DNA of 64,000 nt from Thiohalocapsa marina (GTDB lineage: Bacteria > Pseudomonadota > Gammaproteobacteria > Chromatiales > Chromatiaceae): contig NZ_VWXX01000012.1 in the NCBI RefSeq assembly GCF_008632335.1, positions 18,501-82,500 of the forward strand. Reading direction: 5' to 3'. The translations under genes and the position numbers were made by a program. Positions 56,463 to 64,000 of this stretch are shown here, piece after piece; the stretch's first letter is position 1, and each line of letters begins with the position of its first letter. Under the pieces are notes generated by a model. The model saw nothing but the letters and a program-made list of their open reading frames with translations, was not told where the DNA came from and did no database searches.

Positions 56463-58565
56463 TCAGCGCCGCTCTGGAGGCAATAATCCGCTGTCGCTGC
56501 CGACGACCAGCAGTGGCTGGCCGGGTCCCGTGACCAGCTCAGGGGTCGCCCGCAGGTCTGCCTCGAACTGCCCCTGTGCCCTGTCGTGATCCCCGCGTGT
56601 CAGCGGCAGCACGAGAAAATGCCCGATGCTGACCTTGCGCAGTGCCGTGACGTCACCAACCCAGACCGGAACGTCCGGCGCGATGCGGCAGTCTGTTGAC
56701 CACATGCGCAACACATACCGGCGATCCGCGCCCGCCTCGCGCACCAGGGTCAGCCGTTCATGCTGTCCGTCATGCACCTGGGGGATCACCGGCAGTTCGG
56801 CCATGGACAGCGATGGTGAAAGCAGCCGCAGTGCCGTCGACGGGGTCAGGCGCTCTGCCTCGCCCCAGCCGCTGGGTGCCAGTGCCTTGGCCAGGGCGTC
56901 GAGATCCCCCGCATAGACCAGGCGGAACGGCCGCTGATGGCGTTGCCGCAGATCAGAGCGATGGCTCGGCAGGCGGCTGCAGTCTCGGGCCTGCCACTGG
57001 GCGGGGCTGATGTGCTCGACGTTGCCGCGGGCGCGGTGTGCGACGGCATCGGCCGGTGGCCGTAGTGCGGACGCAAGCACCAGACTGGTGCCCAGGCCGA
57101 CCCCGAGGCCTAGCACGCTGACCAACGCCAGGCCGCCCCAGGGGGGCACCTGCCGGGTGTGGCGGCGAAAGGCCAGCCCGAGGGCCGTAATCCAGATCAG
57201 GCCGAGGCCGATGCTGCCCAGGATGTCCGTCAGCCATTCGGCGCCGAAGTACAGCCGGGCCAGGGTCACGCAGGCGACGATGCCGGCGGCGATGCCGTAG
57301 GGCAGCCAGCGCCCCGGACCACTGACGCCGCGCGACAGCATCAGCGCGAGAAAGCCGTAGCTCAAGGTGGCGCCGAGCACGGCCGCGCTCGGAAAGGACC
57401 AGGGCCAGGGCAGTTCCAGCACCAGACCGATGCCCGGATGCATTCCGGGATCGAGGCCGGCGTCTGGGCTGACATCCGGGTCGACAGCGAAACCGGCATT
57501 GGCTCCTGGAGCGGGTCGCGGGATGCGCAGCAGCCAGCCAAGGGCCGGTGTGGCAAACAGCACGAACAGGCTGGCGGCCAGCCAGTAGGCGCTGTCGCGG
57601 CGCTGGCGCAGACGGCGCAGGTAGGCGAACACCGTGACCACCAGCCCCAGCAGCACCAGCGGCGAGGCCAGCAGCGCCAGGCCAGCCATCAGGGTGTCGG
57701 CGAAGGGGGTGCGCAGGCTCTGCCCCAGCTGCAGCACCATCCGGTTGAGGCCGAGCTCCTGCGGACCGAACAGGCCGATGCTCAGGGTGATGCCGAACAG
57801 CGCCGTGGCCAGCAGCAACGCGCCGGCCAGCCCCGTCAGGGTGCGGGCGTCCGGGTGTGCAGGTTCTGCCAGGGCCTGGGCGATGCGGCCCAGGGTCGGG
57901 TGCAGCGCACTCCAGCGCAGCAGTGCCTGCACCCAGGTGTTGGCGCGCGGACTGAAGAACCAGAACAGGCGTTTCGCGGCCCAGGCGCTGAACCACAGCG
58001 CGCCGAGCAGCACCAGCAGCAGCACGACCAGCCGGGTGGCGGCCTCTGCCGCAAGCTGCAGCGAGGCACCGAAGGCGATGCCCGGCGCCAGGTAGGCCGG
58101 CGCCCAGGCCAGCGCGGAGGCGACGTTGGCGGCGACGAACCGCGACGGCGGCATGGCAAGCATGCCGGCCACCAGCGGTACCACGGCACGGACCGGTCCG
58201 AAGAAGCGACCGATGACGACGCTCTTGGTGCCGTGGCGCCGGAAGAACGCCATGCCCTGGTCCAGTTGCCGGGGGTGGCGGCTGAACGGCCACCAGTGGC
58301 GGATGCGGTGCCGGTAGTGGTGGCCAAGCCAGTAGCTGAGACCGTCGCCGAGTACGGCACCGGCAACAGCAGCGAGGCAGGCGGGCCAGAATTGCAGCGC
58401 ATCGGTGGCGATGAGGGCGCCGGCGCCGAGCATGATCGCCACCCCCGGCACCATGACGCCGACGATGGCCAGGGACTCGGCAAAGGCGGCGAGGAACACC
58501 GCTGCGTAGGCCCAGCCCGGGTTGGCCTGGACCCACTGCAGCAGTGTCTGGATGAATCCCTCCAT
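56463..58565 (-). CDS. DedA-PAP2-LssY triple-domain membrane protein
   Basis: A 700-residue protein made of three parts. Residues about 1-200 are a DedA/SNARE-associated domain (FAESLAIVGVMVPGVAIML, GDGLSYWLGHHYRHRI, RFFGPVRAVVPLVAGM). Residues about 245-490 are a PAP2-type phosphatase region (LLRIPRPAPG, PSAAVLGATLSYGF, ARLYFGAEWLTDILGSIGLG). Residues about 500-700 form a soluble LssY-like C-terminal domain (PFRLVYAGDLDALAKALAPSGW, MWSTDCRIAPDVPVWVGDVT). DedA proteins flip polyprenyl-phosphate or phosphatidylethanolamine, and PAP2 enzymes dephosphorylate lipid pyrophosphates, so undecaprenyl-phosphate recycling is plausible. It is convergent with mpl. Confidence 0.88.
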   Translation of the reverse strand: MEGFIQTLLQWVQANPGWAYAAVFLAAFAESLAIVGVMVPGVAIMLGAGALIATDALQFWPACLAAVAGAVLGDGLSYWLGHHYRHRIRHWWPFSRHPRQLDQGMAFFRRHGTKSVVIGRFFGPVRAVVPLVAGMLAMPPSRFVAANVASALAWAPAYLAPGIAFGASLQLAAEAATRLVVLLLVLLGALWFSAWAAKRLFWFFSPRANTWVQALLRWSALHPTLGRIAQALAEPAHPDARTLTGLAGALLLATALFGITLSIGLFGPQELGLNRMVLQLGQSLRTPFADTLMAGLALLASPLVLLGLVVTVFAYLRRLRQRRDSAYWLAASLFVLFATPALGWLLRIPRPAPGANAGFAVDPDVSPDAGLDPGMHPGIGLVLELPWPWSFPSAAVLGATLSYGFLALMLSRGVSGPGRWLPYGIAAGIVACVTLARLYFGAEWLTDILGSIGLGLIWITALGLAFRRHTRQVPPWGGLALVSVLGLGVGLGTSLVLASALRPPADAVAHRARGNVEHISPAQWQARDCSRLPSHRSDLRQRHQRPFRLVYAGDLDALAKALAPSGWGEAERLTPSTALRLLSPSLSMAELPVIPQVHDGQHERLTLVREAGADRRYVLRMWSTDCRIAPDVPVWVGDVTALRKVSIGHFLVLPLTRGDHDRAQGQFEADLRATPELVTGPGQPLLVVGSDSGLLPPERR

Positions 58566-58633
58566 CGCACCCCTTGACCGGCGTCCGTGAGAACGGCGTT
58601 GCGGCGCTCTGCGCTGGCGCCGTCGATGGCGCC

Positions 58634-59920
58634 CTAGCCGGCGATCTCGGCGAAGGCCGCGGCGGCGGCCTCCAGCGTGGCGTCGAGCTCGGCATCGCCA
58701 TGGGCCGCGGAGACGAAGCCGGCCTCGAACGCCGACGGCGCCAGGTAGACACCCCGCTTGAGCATGGCGTGGAAGAAGGCCTTGAACCGCTCCTGATCGC
58801 AGGCGGTGGCCTGCGCGAAGTTGGTCACCGCGTCGGCGTCGGTGAAGAACAGACCGAACATGGCGCCGGCGCGGTTGGTGGCCAGCGGGATGCCGGCGGC
58901 GGCGGCGCGCTCGCGCAGGCCATCGGTCAGTCGCTCGGTCTTCGCCGTGAGCGCGTCATGGAAGCCGGGGGCGGAGATGAGCTCGAGGGTCTTGAGTCCG
59001 GCGGTCATGGCGATGGGGTTGCCGGACAGGGTGCCGGCCTGATAAACAGGGCCCAGGGGCGAGAGCTGCTGCATGATCTCGCGACGGCCGCCGAAGGCGC
59101 CCACCGGCATGCCGCCGCCGATGATCTTGCCCAGTGCGGTCAGGTCCGGCGTGATGTCGTAGAGGCCCTGGGCGCCGCCGCGGGACACCCGGAAACCGGT
59201 CATCACCTCGTCGAAGATCAGCACGGCCCCGTGCGCCGTGCAGAGCTCCCGCAGTCCTTCCAGAAAGCCCGGCACCGGCGGGATGCAGTTCATGTTGCCG
59301 GCGACCGGCTCCACGATCACGCAGGCGATCTCCGATCCGATGGCGTCGAAGGTCTCGCGCACCTGATCGATGTCGTTGTAACTGAGGGTGATGGTGAGTT
59401 CCGCCAGCGCCGCCGGCACACCGGGGGAACTGGGTTCGCCAAGGGTGAGCATGCCCGAGCCGGCCTTGACCATCAGCGAGTCGACGTGGCCGTGGTAGCA
59501 GCCCTCGAACTTGATGACCTTGTCGCGACCGGTGTAGCCGCGGGCCAGACGCAGGGCGCTCATGGTCGCCTCGGTGCCGGAGCTGGTCATGCGCACCAGG
59601 TCCATGCTGGGGACCAGTTCGCAGACGGCGTCCGCCATGCGGGTCTCCAGCTCTGTCGGCGCGCCGAAGGAGAGCCCCTTCTGGATCTGCGCCGCGACCG
59701 CGCCGATGATGTCCGGATGGGCGTGACCGAGGATCATCGGCCCCCAGGAGCCGACGTAATCGATGTAGCGTTTGCCGTCGACATCGGTGGCATAGGCGCC
59801 GGAGGCGGAGTCGAAGAACACCGGATCGCCACCGACGCTGCGGAAGGCGCGTACCGGGGAATTGACGCCACCGGGGATGTGGCGCTGGGCGGCTGCGAAA
59901 AAGTCGTGTGATCTGGACAA
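58634..59920 (-). CDS. hemL: Glutamate-1-semialdehyde 2,1-aminomutase
   Basis: HemL makes 5-aminolevulinate from glutamate semialdehyde in the C5 tetrapyrrole pathway. The 428-residue PLP enzyme has Lys265 in [17 protein letters not shown] as cofactor lysine, at the E. coli position. [30 protein letters not shown] and [11 protein letters not shown] are the family blocks. The start codon is TTG at 59920 ([18 protein letters not shown] matches the family start), with GGAG upstream. It is divergent from rubredoxin across a 215-bp spacer with no obvious regulatory element. Confidence 0.97.
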   Translation of the reverse strand: MSRSHDFFAAAQRHIPGGVNSPVRAFRSVGGDPVFFDSASGAYATDVDGKRYIDYVGSWGPMILGHAHPDIIGAVAAQIQKGLSFGAPTELETRMADAVCELVPSMDLVRMTSSGTEATMSALRLARGYTGRDKVIKFEGCYHGHVDSLMVKAGSGMLTLGEPSSPGVPAALAELTITLSYNDIDQVRETFDAIGSEIACVIVEPVAGNMNCIPPVPGFLEGLRELCTAHGAVLIFDEVMTGFRVSRGGAQGLYDITPDLTALGKIIGGGMPVGAFGGRREIMQQLSPLGPVYQAGTLSGNPIAMTAGLKTLELISAPGFHDALTAKTERLTDGLRERAAAAGIPLATNRAGAMFGLFFTDADAVTNFAQATACDQERFKAFFHAMLKRGVYLAPSAFEAGFVSAAHGDAELDATLEAAAAAFAEIAG

Positions 59921-60135
59921 GGTGCTGTCTCCGGTCGGGCGAGGCGGGTTTCCCCGCGGCTGATGTGGCCAGTCGCTTATGGCGGCATGAACCCCCCATT
60001 GTCCGGCGCCGCTGCTGTTGTTGGCAACCTCTCCACGTCAGCAGGGCGACCGCGCGCGATTGAAAAACCTGCCTGACAGCCTGACCATTGGCCCCGGAGA
60101 GAAACCGAAGGCGAGACGAACAGGAGGCTCGAACG

Positions 60136-60300
60136 ATGAAACGGTATGCGTGTCTGGTGTGTGGCGTGATCTACGACGAGGAACAGGGCTGGCCCGATGA
60201 GGGCATCGCCCCTGGCACCCGCTGGGAGGATGTGCCCGCCGACTGGCTGTGTCCGGAGTGCGGTGCCGGCAAAGAAGACTTCGAGATGGTGGAGGTCTGA
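60136..60300 (+). CDS. Rubredoxin
   Basis: A 54-residue one-iron electron carrier. The Fe(Cys)4 ligands are Cys6 and Cys9 (YACLVCG) and Cys39 and Cys42 ([12 protein letters not shown]), with conserved [22 protein letters not shown] between. AGGAGG at 60122-60127 is a strong ribosome site. Divergent from hemL. Partners may be rubrerythrin-type or alkane/fatty-acid oxidation enzymes; none is visible here. Confidence 0.96.
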   Translation: MKRYACLVCGVIYDEEQGWPDEGIAPGTRWEDVPADWLCPECGAGKEDFEMVEV

Positions 60301-60449
60301 GGCCGTCCGATCCGCGACGTACCGATGCCGATGGCAACGGGCAGGATAGCGCCACCGGGCGAGAAACCCTGAAGCCTGCTCTGGTATTCCATCCGGGCCT
60401 TATGGTAGCGTGACGGGTTTCCAACGGGCTTATCGAGGCACAGAATCCC

Positions 60450-60809
60450 ATGCTGATGGAACTGACCGATCAGGAACTTGCGTTGACTGAATCCGCCCGC
60501 CGCAAGATGGGCGAGCTGTTCGACGACATCGACGACAGTATCGCCGGCGTGCGCGTCTACGCCACCGCGGGCGGCTGCAGCGGCGTGAGCTTCGGCATGA
60601 CCTTCACGGATGCGATCAACGACAACGACGGTGTGCGTGACTTCTCGGCGTACAAGGTTGTGGTGGATGATGCGACCCTGGAGTATATCCGCGGTGTTGA
60701 AATCGACTTTGTCGACCCCGGCGACGGCAATGCCACCTTCGTCTTCAATAACCTGCCGTCTGCCGGCTCCGGTTGCAGTAGTTGCGGCTCGGCGTCGGGC
60801 TGTTCCTGA
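60450..60809 (+). CDS. A-type iron-sulfur carrier-like protein with CxxC tail
   Basis: A 119-residue IscA/HesB-fold protein. Cys43 in GGCSGVSFGM is the first cluster ligand. The canonical C-terminal Cys-Gly-Cys is replaced by SGCSSCGSASGCS, giving Cys109, Cys112 and Cys118. A second ATG at 60456 (MELTDQ) is possible. It lies 48 bp before argC. A second, canonical carrier, erpA, sits just beyond argC, so this is a paralogue with altered metal coordination; cluster donor or sensor roles are inference. Confidence 0.88.
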   Translation: MLMELTDQELALTESARRKMGELFDDIDDSIAGVRVYATAGGCSGVSFGMTFTDAINDNDGVRDFSAYKVVVDDATLEYIRGVEIDFVDPGDGNATFVFNNLPSAGSGCSSCGSASGCS

Positions 60810-60857
60810 CGCGGCCCTCCGTGGCTTTCCAACCCCCGATTGCGACGCGGTAACAGC

Positions 60858-61901
60858 ATGATCAAGGTCGGCATTGTCGGTGGCACCGGTTACACCGGTT
60901 CGGAACTGTTGCGCTTGCTGGTGCACCACCCCGGGGTAGCGGTGTCCGTGGTGACCTCGCGCGCGGACGCCGGCACGCGCGTGGATGCGATGTTCCCGCA
61001 GTTGCGCGGCCATGTGGAGCTGGAGTTTGCCTCCCCGGACACGCCCGCCCTGAGCGACTGCGAGCTGGTGTTCTTCGCCACGCCCAACGGTACGGCCATG
61101 CAGCACGCCCCGGCGCTGCTGTCGGCGGGGGTGCGGGTCATCGATCTGGCGGCGGACTTTCGCCTCGACCAGGTCGAGGTCTGGGAGCACTGGTACGGCA
61201 TGACCCACGCGGCCCCGTCGCTGCTGGGCGAGGCGGTCTACGGCCTGCCCGAGATCAATCGGGAGGCGATCCGCGGCGCCCGCCTGGTGGCCAATCCGGG
61301 GTGCTATCCCACCGCCGTGACCCTGGGCCTGCTGCCCCTGTTGGAGACGGGGGCTGAGGCGGGTCTGGTGGACAAAGACCGTCTGATCTGTGATGTGAAG
61401 TCCGGCGTCACGGGTGCCGGTCGCAAGGCCAGCACCGGTCTGCTGATGGCCGAGGTGGGCGAGAGCTTCAAGGCCTACAGCGTGTCCGGGCATCGTCACC
61501 AGCCGGAGATCCGCGCCAACCTGCGGCGCGCTACCGGCCAGGAGGTTGGCCTGACCTTCGTGCCGCACCTGGTGCCCATGGCCCGCGGCATCGAGGCGAC
61601 CCTGTACGCCTTCTTGACCGACGACCGCACAGACCTGCAGACCCTGTACGAGCAGCGCTATGCGGACGAGCCGTTCGTGGATGTCATGCCGTCGGCCGCG
61701 GCCCTCGAGACCCGCTCGGTTCGCGGCACCAACCTGTGCCGGCTGTCGGTGGTGGAGCCGCTGGGCAATGGTGTAGTGGTCGTGCAGTCGGTGATCGACA
61801 ACCTGGTCAAGGGGGCCGCGGGTCAGGCGGTGCAGAACATGAACCTGATGTTCGGGCTGGACGAAGCCCTGGCCTTGCCGACGGTGGGTCTCGTGCCCTG
61901 A
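60858..61901 (+). CDS. argC: N-acetyl-gamma-glutamyl-phosphate reductase
   Basis: ArgC reduces N-acetylglutamyl phosphate to the semialdehyde in arginine synthesis. The 347-residue protein starts [21 protein letters not shown] with the NADPH motif GGTGYTG; catalytic Cys149 is in [10 protein letters not shown], and [11 protein letters not shown] and HRHQPEI are substrate-binding blocks. It is followed by the DUF6776 gene and erpA, an order shared with Pseudomonas. Confidence 0.97.
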   Translation: MIKVGIVGGTGYTGSELLRLLVHHPGVAVSVVTSRADAGTRVDAMFPQLRGHVELEFASPDTPALSDCELVFFATPNGTAMQHAPALLSAGVRVIDLAADFRLDQVEVWEHWYGMTHAAPSLLGEAVYGLPEINREAIRGARLVANPGCYPTAVTLGLLPLLETGAEAGLVDKDRLICDVKSGVTGAGRKASTGLLMAEVGESFKAYSVSGHRHQPEIRANLRRATGQEVGLTFVPHLVPMARGIEATLYAFLTDDRTDLQTLYEQRYADEPFVDVMPSAAALETRSVRGTNLCRLSVVEPLGNGVVVVQSVIDNLVKGAAGQAVQNMNLMFGLDEALALPTVGLVP

Positions 61902-61917
61902 CGGCCCGCCCCAGGTC

Positions 61918-62679
61918 ATGTCGGTCAGAAGCAGGCTGAAGCGGCGTCGGGGCGACCGGATGTCGTTCAGATTGCTTGTGACCGCGGGCTGGCTGCTGGT
62001 CATCGGCACCGCCTTCGCCCTGGGATACCTGCTGGCTGGGCACGATGCCCAGCGCGCCATGGCCCGAATCCAGGCCCTGCAGACCGAGCGCGATACCCTC
62101 AGCGAGGCACTGGCCGAAATGCGCGATGCGCAGGTGCGTCTGGAGCGGACGCACATGATCGACCAAGAGGCCAGACGCGCGGTTCAGGCGCAGCTGGTCG
62201 AACTGCAGGGCGAGCGCCTGCGCCTGGCGAGGCAGGTCGCCTACCTGGGCAGCCTGATCCGCGAAGGCGATCGTGGCGCGGTGGAGATCCGGGCGTTCGC
62301 GCTCACCGCGATGGATGCACCCGGCGCCTACAGATATCGCATCATCCTGAGTCAGCTGGTGCCGGAGTTCGGCCGCTCCGTCGGCGAGGCGTCGGTGCAC
62401 GTGGTGCTGGAGCGCGACAGTCAGCTTCAAACCTTGGCCTTGTCGGATCTGCCGGGGTCGTCATTGGGCCGGCACGAACTGGCCTTCGATCACTTCCAGC
62501 GGCTCGAGGGCGTGATCCAGTTGCCTGCGGACGCGACACCACGGCAGGTGGTGGTTGACATCGAGCCCGGTAGTGACAATCTCCTTGCCACATCCGAGTC
62601 CTTTGTCTGGCGGACCGGGGACGCCGCCGTCGATCTGCTGCGGGCAGACGAGGCCGACATCCCATCGGACGATCCCTAG
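61918..62679 (+). CDS. DUF6776-type membrane-anchored coiled-coil protein
   Basis: A 253-residue protein with a basic N-terminus, one membrane segment (LVTAGWLLVIGTAFALGYLLAG) and a coiled-coil region rich in Arg/Glu (about residues 42-110), then a beta-rich C-terminal domain (YRYRIILSQLVPEFGRSV, PRQVVVDIEPGS). The anchor topology places the C-terminal part in the periplasm. The function is unknown, but the gene regularly sits between argC and erpA in gammaproteobacteria. It starts 16 bp after argC, so it is likely in the same operon. Confidence 0.85.
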   Translation: MSVRSRLKRRRGDRMSFRLLVTAGWLLVIGTAFALGYLLAGHDAQRAMARIQALQTERDTLSEALAEMRDAQVRLERTHMIDQEARRAVQAQLVELQGERLRLARQVAYLGSLIREGDRGAVEIRAFALTAMDAPGAYRYRIILSQLVPEFGRSVGEASVHVVLERDSQLQTLALSDLPGSSLGRHELAFDHFQRLEGVIQLPADATPRQVVVDIEPGSDNLLATSESFVWRTGDAAVDLLRADEADIPSDDP

Positions 62680-62754
62680 CGGCGGCCCGCAAGACCGCGG
62701 ACGGACTCCCCAACCTGCGAAAACCGAAATCGCATTTGCAACGGGTACTAAGAC

Positions 62755-63108
62755 ATGTCAGATGTTATCGCGGAAGACGCCGCTCCATTGGTGTTCACGG
62801 CCCAGGCGGCCGCCAAGGTGGCCGACCTGATCGCTGAGGAGGGCAACCCGGACCTGATGCTCCGGGTGTACATCCAGGGCGGCGGCTGTTCCGGATTCCA
62901 GTATGGCTTCACCTTCGCCGAGGGGGCGGAAGAGGGCGACACCGAGGTCGTCACCGATGGCGTGACGCTGCTGGTCGATCCCATGAGCCTGCAGTATCTG
63001 ACCGGTGCCGAGATCGACTTCTCGGAAGGGCTGCAGGGGGCGCAATTCGTCATTCGCAACCCGAATGCCACCACCACCTGCGGCTGCGGCTCGTCCTTCG
63101 GCGTCTGA
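62755..63108 (+). CDS. erpA: Iron-sulfur cluster insertion protein ErpA
   Basis: The 117-residue A-type carrier delivers Fe-S clusters to target enzymes, including the isoprenoid proteins IspG/IspH in E. coli. The three ligands are Cys45 ([11 protein letters not shown]) and Cys109/Cys111 (TTCGCGSSF), the canonical arrangement. [17 protein letters not shown] and [20 protein letters not shown] are the family blocks. A 9-bp-stem hairpin follows. Compare the variant carrier upstream of argC. Confidence 0.96.
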   Translation: MSDVIAEDAAPLVFTAQAAAKVADLIAEEGNPDLMLRVYIQGGGCSGFQYGFTFAEGAEEGDTEVVTDGVTLLVDPMSLQYLTGAEIDFSEGLQGAQFVIRNPNATTTCGCGSSFGV

Positions 63109-63114
63109 TCGCGC

Positions 63115-63139
63115 ACCGACGCCGGCGATTGGCGTCGGT
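63115..63139. terminator. Hairpin between erpA and the convergent 90-aa gene
   Basis: A perfect 9-bp stem (ACCGACGCC / GGCGTCGGT) with a 7-nt loop lies between the two convergent stops. It has no T-run, but probably serves as a bidirectional terminator. Confidence 0.55.
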
Positions 63140-63163
63140 CATGTGCCTTGGGTGGGCGCCGCC

Positions 63164-63436
63164 TCAGCGCTCGGCGCTCTCGCCCGGCGCATTGACAGGT
63201 TCGCCTTTCGCCGGCAGGGTCAGGGGGATGGTGATGGTGCCCGGCGCCGAGGCCGCCCGGCCTGAGACATCCGATGTCGACCCTACACCTGGTATCTGCA
63301 GCCAGTAGACGCCAAGTCCGGCGATGAGCACGATGACGCCGATGATGAGCAGCGCTGGCGATACGAGGCGTCTGGGGCGCGCTGACTGGCGCTCGCGAAA
63401 CTGGAGGCTGCGTGCGCTCCGCTTATAGTCTTTCAT
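63164..63436 (-). CDS. Small single-pass membrane protein, 90 aa
   Basis: A basic cytoplasmic start (MKDYKRSARSLQFRERQSA), one membrane segment (LVSPALLIIGVIVLIAGLGVYWL) and a short Pro/Ala/Gly-rich periplasmic tail that stops abruptly. The N-terminal arrangement resembles the anchor part of larger envelope proteins such as FtsN-like or M23-endopeptidase proteins, but the catalytic or SPOR part is absent. A minus-strand TAGAAT box at 63474-63479 with TTATGA 17 bp upstream is a candidate promoter. It may be a real small protein or the remnant of a longer gene. It is divergent from tyrS and convergent with erpA. Confidence 0.7.
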   Translation of the reverse strand: MKDYKRSARSLQFRERQSARPRRLVSPALLIIGVIVLIAGLGVYWLQIPGVGSTSDVSGRAASAPGTITIPLTLPAKGEPVNAPGESAER

Positions 63437-63658
63437 GTGACGCCCCGGTCGGTTACTCTGCTTTCCTGCCCGGATTCTAGAACAGCAGCGGCTTGCTCAT
63501 AAAGCCGGAAGCGTCGTCCCGTGCTGCACGTTGCCGGTTTCGGCCGGATTCCGGCGGACTTCCGGCCCGTCTCTGCCGGATTCGGCTGGTGAGGCGTCGC
63601 TCCTGTCTCCTCCGGGCACCACTGCCCATCGCCGTCTCCCATCAGGATGAAGTAGAAG

Positions 63659-64000
63659 ATGTCCGAACTCGAAGGTGCCTTGTCGTTGCTCACCCGCGGG
63701 ACCGATGAGGTCCTCACTGTCGATGCCCTGAAGACCAAGCTATCCAGGGGCAAGCCGCTGCGCATCAAGGCCGGTTTCGATCCCACCGCTCCAGATCTGC
63801 ACCTGGGGCATGTGGTGCTGCTGAACAAGTTGCGCCAATTCCAGCAGCTCGGACATCGGGTGCTGTTCCTGATCGGCGACTTCACCGGCATGATCGGTGA
63901 CCCGACAGGGAAGAACGCAACCCGCAAACCGCTGACGCGGGAAGAGGTCGCGGTGAATGCCGAGACCTACAAGGAGCAGGTCTTCCGTGTGCTGGACCCC
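63659..64000 (+). CDS. tyrS: Tyrosyl-tRNA synthetase, N-terminal part
   Basis: The first 114 residues of TyrS; the frame runs off the right edge. It begins [20 protein letters not shown], with [19 protein letters not shown] carrying the HIGH-type motif HLGH and [20 protein letters not shown] downstream. These are typical of the class I TyrRS form found in Pseudomonas-like gammaproteobacteria. It charges tRNA-Tyr in the cytoplasm. The catalytic KMSKS loop lies outside the window. Confidence 0.96.
   Translation, partial: MSELEGALSLLTRGTDEVLTVDALKTKLSRGKPLRIKAGFDPTAPDLHLGHVVLLNKLRQFQQLGHRVLFLIGDFTGMIGDPTGKNATRKPLTREEVAVNAETYKEQVFRVLDP

Noticed and set aside
58600..58630. Terminator between hemL and the DedA-PAP2-LssY gene
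   Set aside because: Only a short GGCGCC repeat pair is present, with no T-run; such 6-bp repeats are expected by chance at this GC content.

Overview
This is a high-GC, densely coded bacterial chromosome window with about 50 protein genes, one tRNA gene and almost no mobile DNA. The gene set points to a gammaproteobacterium: dnaK-dnaJ, pcnB next to panB-panC, mpl, hemL divergent from rubredoxin, and argC-(DUF6776)-erpA-tyrS. A RuBisCO-like protein of the IV-Photo type, PPi-dependent phosphofructokinase with a membrane pyrophosphatase, and the O2-independent ubiquinone proteins UbiU/UbiV suggest a facultatively anaerobic sulfur-oxidising or phototrophic (Chromatiales-like) lineage. No photosynthesis or sulfur-oxidation gene is present here, so this placement is inference.

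Layout. 1-2.0 kb: chaperone operon end (dnaK 3' part, dnaJ) with two strong hairpins between the genes, then tRNA-Glu(CTC) on the minus strand. 2.1-5.9 kb: poly(A) polymerase and the complete pantothenate branch panB-panC-panD. 6.2-8.5 kb: catalase-peroxidase katG. 8.6-11.6 kb: thiamine thiazole genes thiS-thiG, a methyltransferase, trmB and a DCC-family protein. 11.8-13.3 kb: FetA/FetB-type ABC exporter, followed by a 145-bp MITE-like palindromic element with 10-bp target duplications. 13.6-18.7 kb: glutamine-dependent NAD synthetase, a PsiE-family membrane protein, a bacterial CarS-like lipid enzyme, a metallophosphoesterase and periplasmic alpha-carbonic anhydrase. 18.9-20.7 kb: RuBisCO-like protein with yjbQ. 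21-24 kb: radical-SAM YhcC, UbiU, UbiV. 24.2-29 kb: a pyrophosphate-economy cluster (PPi-PFK, a 67-aa unknown protein, K+-independent H+-PPase, soluble PPase). 29.1-31.5 kb: GIDE-domain/LemA pair and a PEMT-like methyltransferase.

31.7-41.7 kb: an acyl-CoA/PHA-type cluster on the plus strand: SDR, MaoC-phosphotransacetylase fusion, acetate-type kinase, enoyl reductase FabI, DUF3141 PHA-synthase-like hydrolase, HSL-type hydrolase, CoA-transferase. Together these could interconvert enoyl/acyl-CoA, acyl phosphate and free acid, with possible polyester synthesis. 41.9-50.7 kb: topoisomerase III, GNAT, FAD:protein FMN transferase, giant helicase Lhr. 50.7-54.5 kb: acnD-prpF of the methylcitrate cycle without prpB/prpC. 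54.5-60 kb: a membrane protein, mpl, a DedA-PAP2-LssY triple-domain membrane protein and hemL. 60.1-64 kb: rubredoxin, an A-type Fe-S carrier with an unusual Cys tail, argC, a DUF6776 protein, erpA, a 90-aa membrane protein and the start of tyrS.

The most unusual items are the PPi cluster, the yjbQ-RLP-carbonic anhydrase-phosphoesterase run, the MITE with clear target duplications, tandem repeats that abut two start codons lacking a Shine-Dalgarno (lhr, ackA), and an HSL-type hydrolase lacking its catalytic Asp. I saw no CRISPR array, prophage, insertion-sequence transposase or obviously novel defence system.
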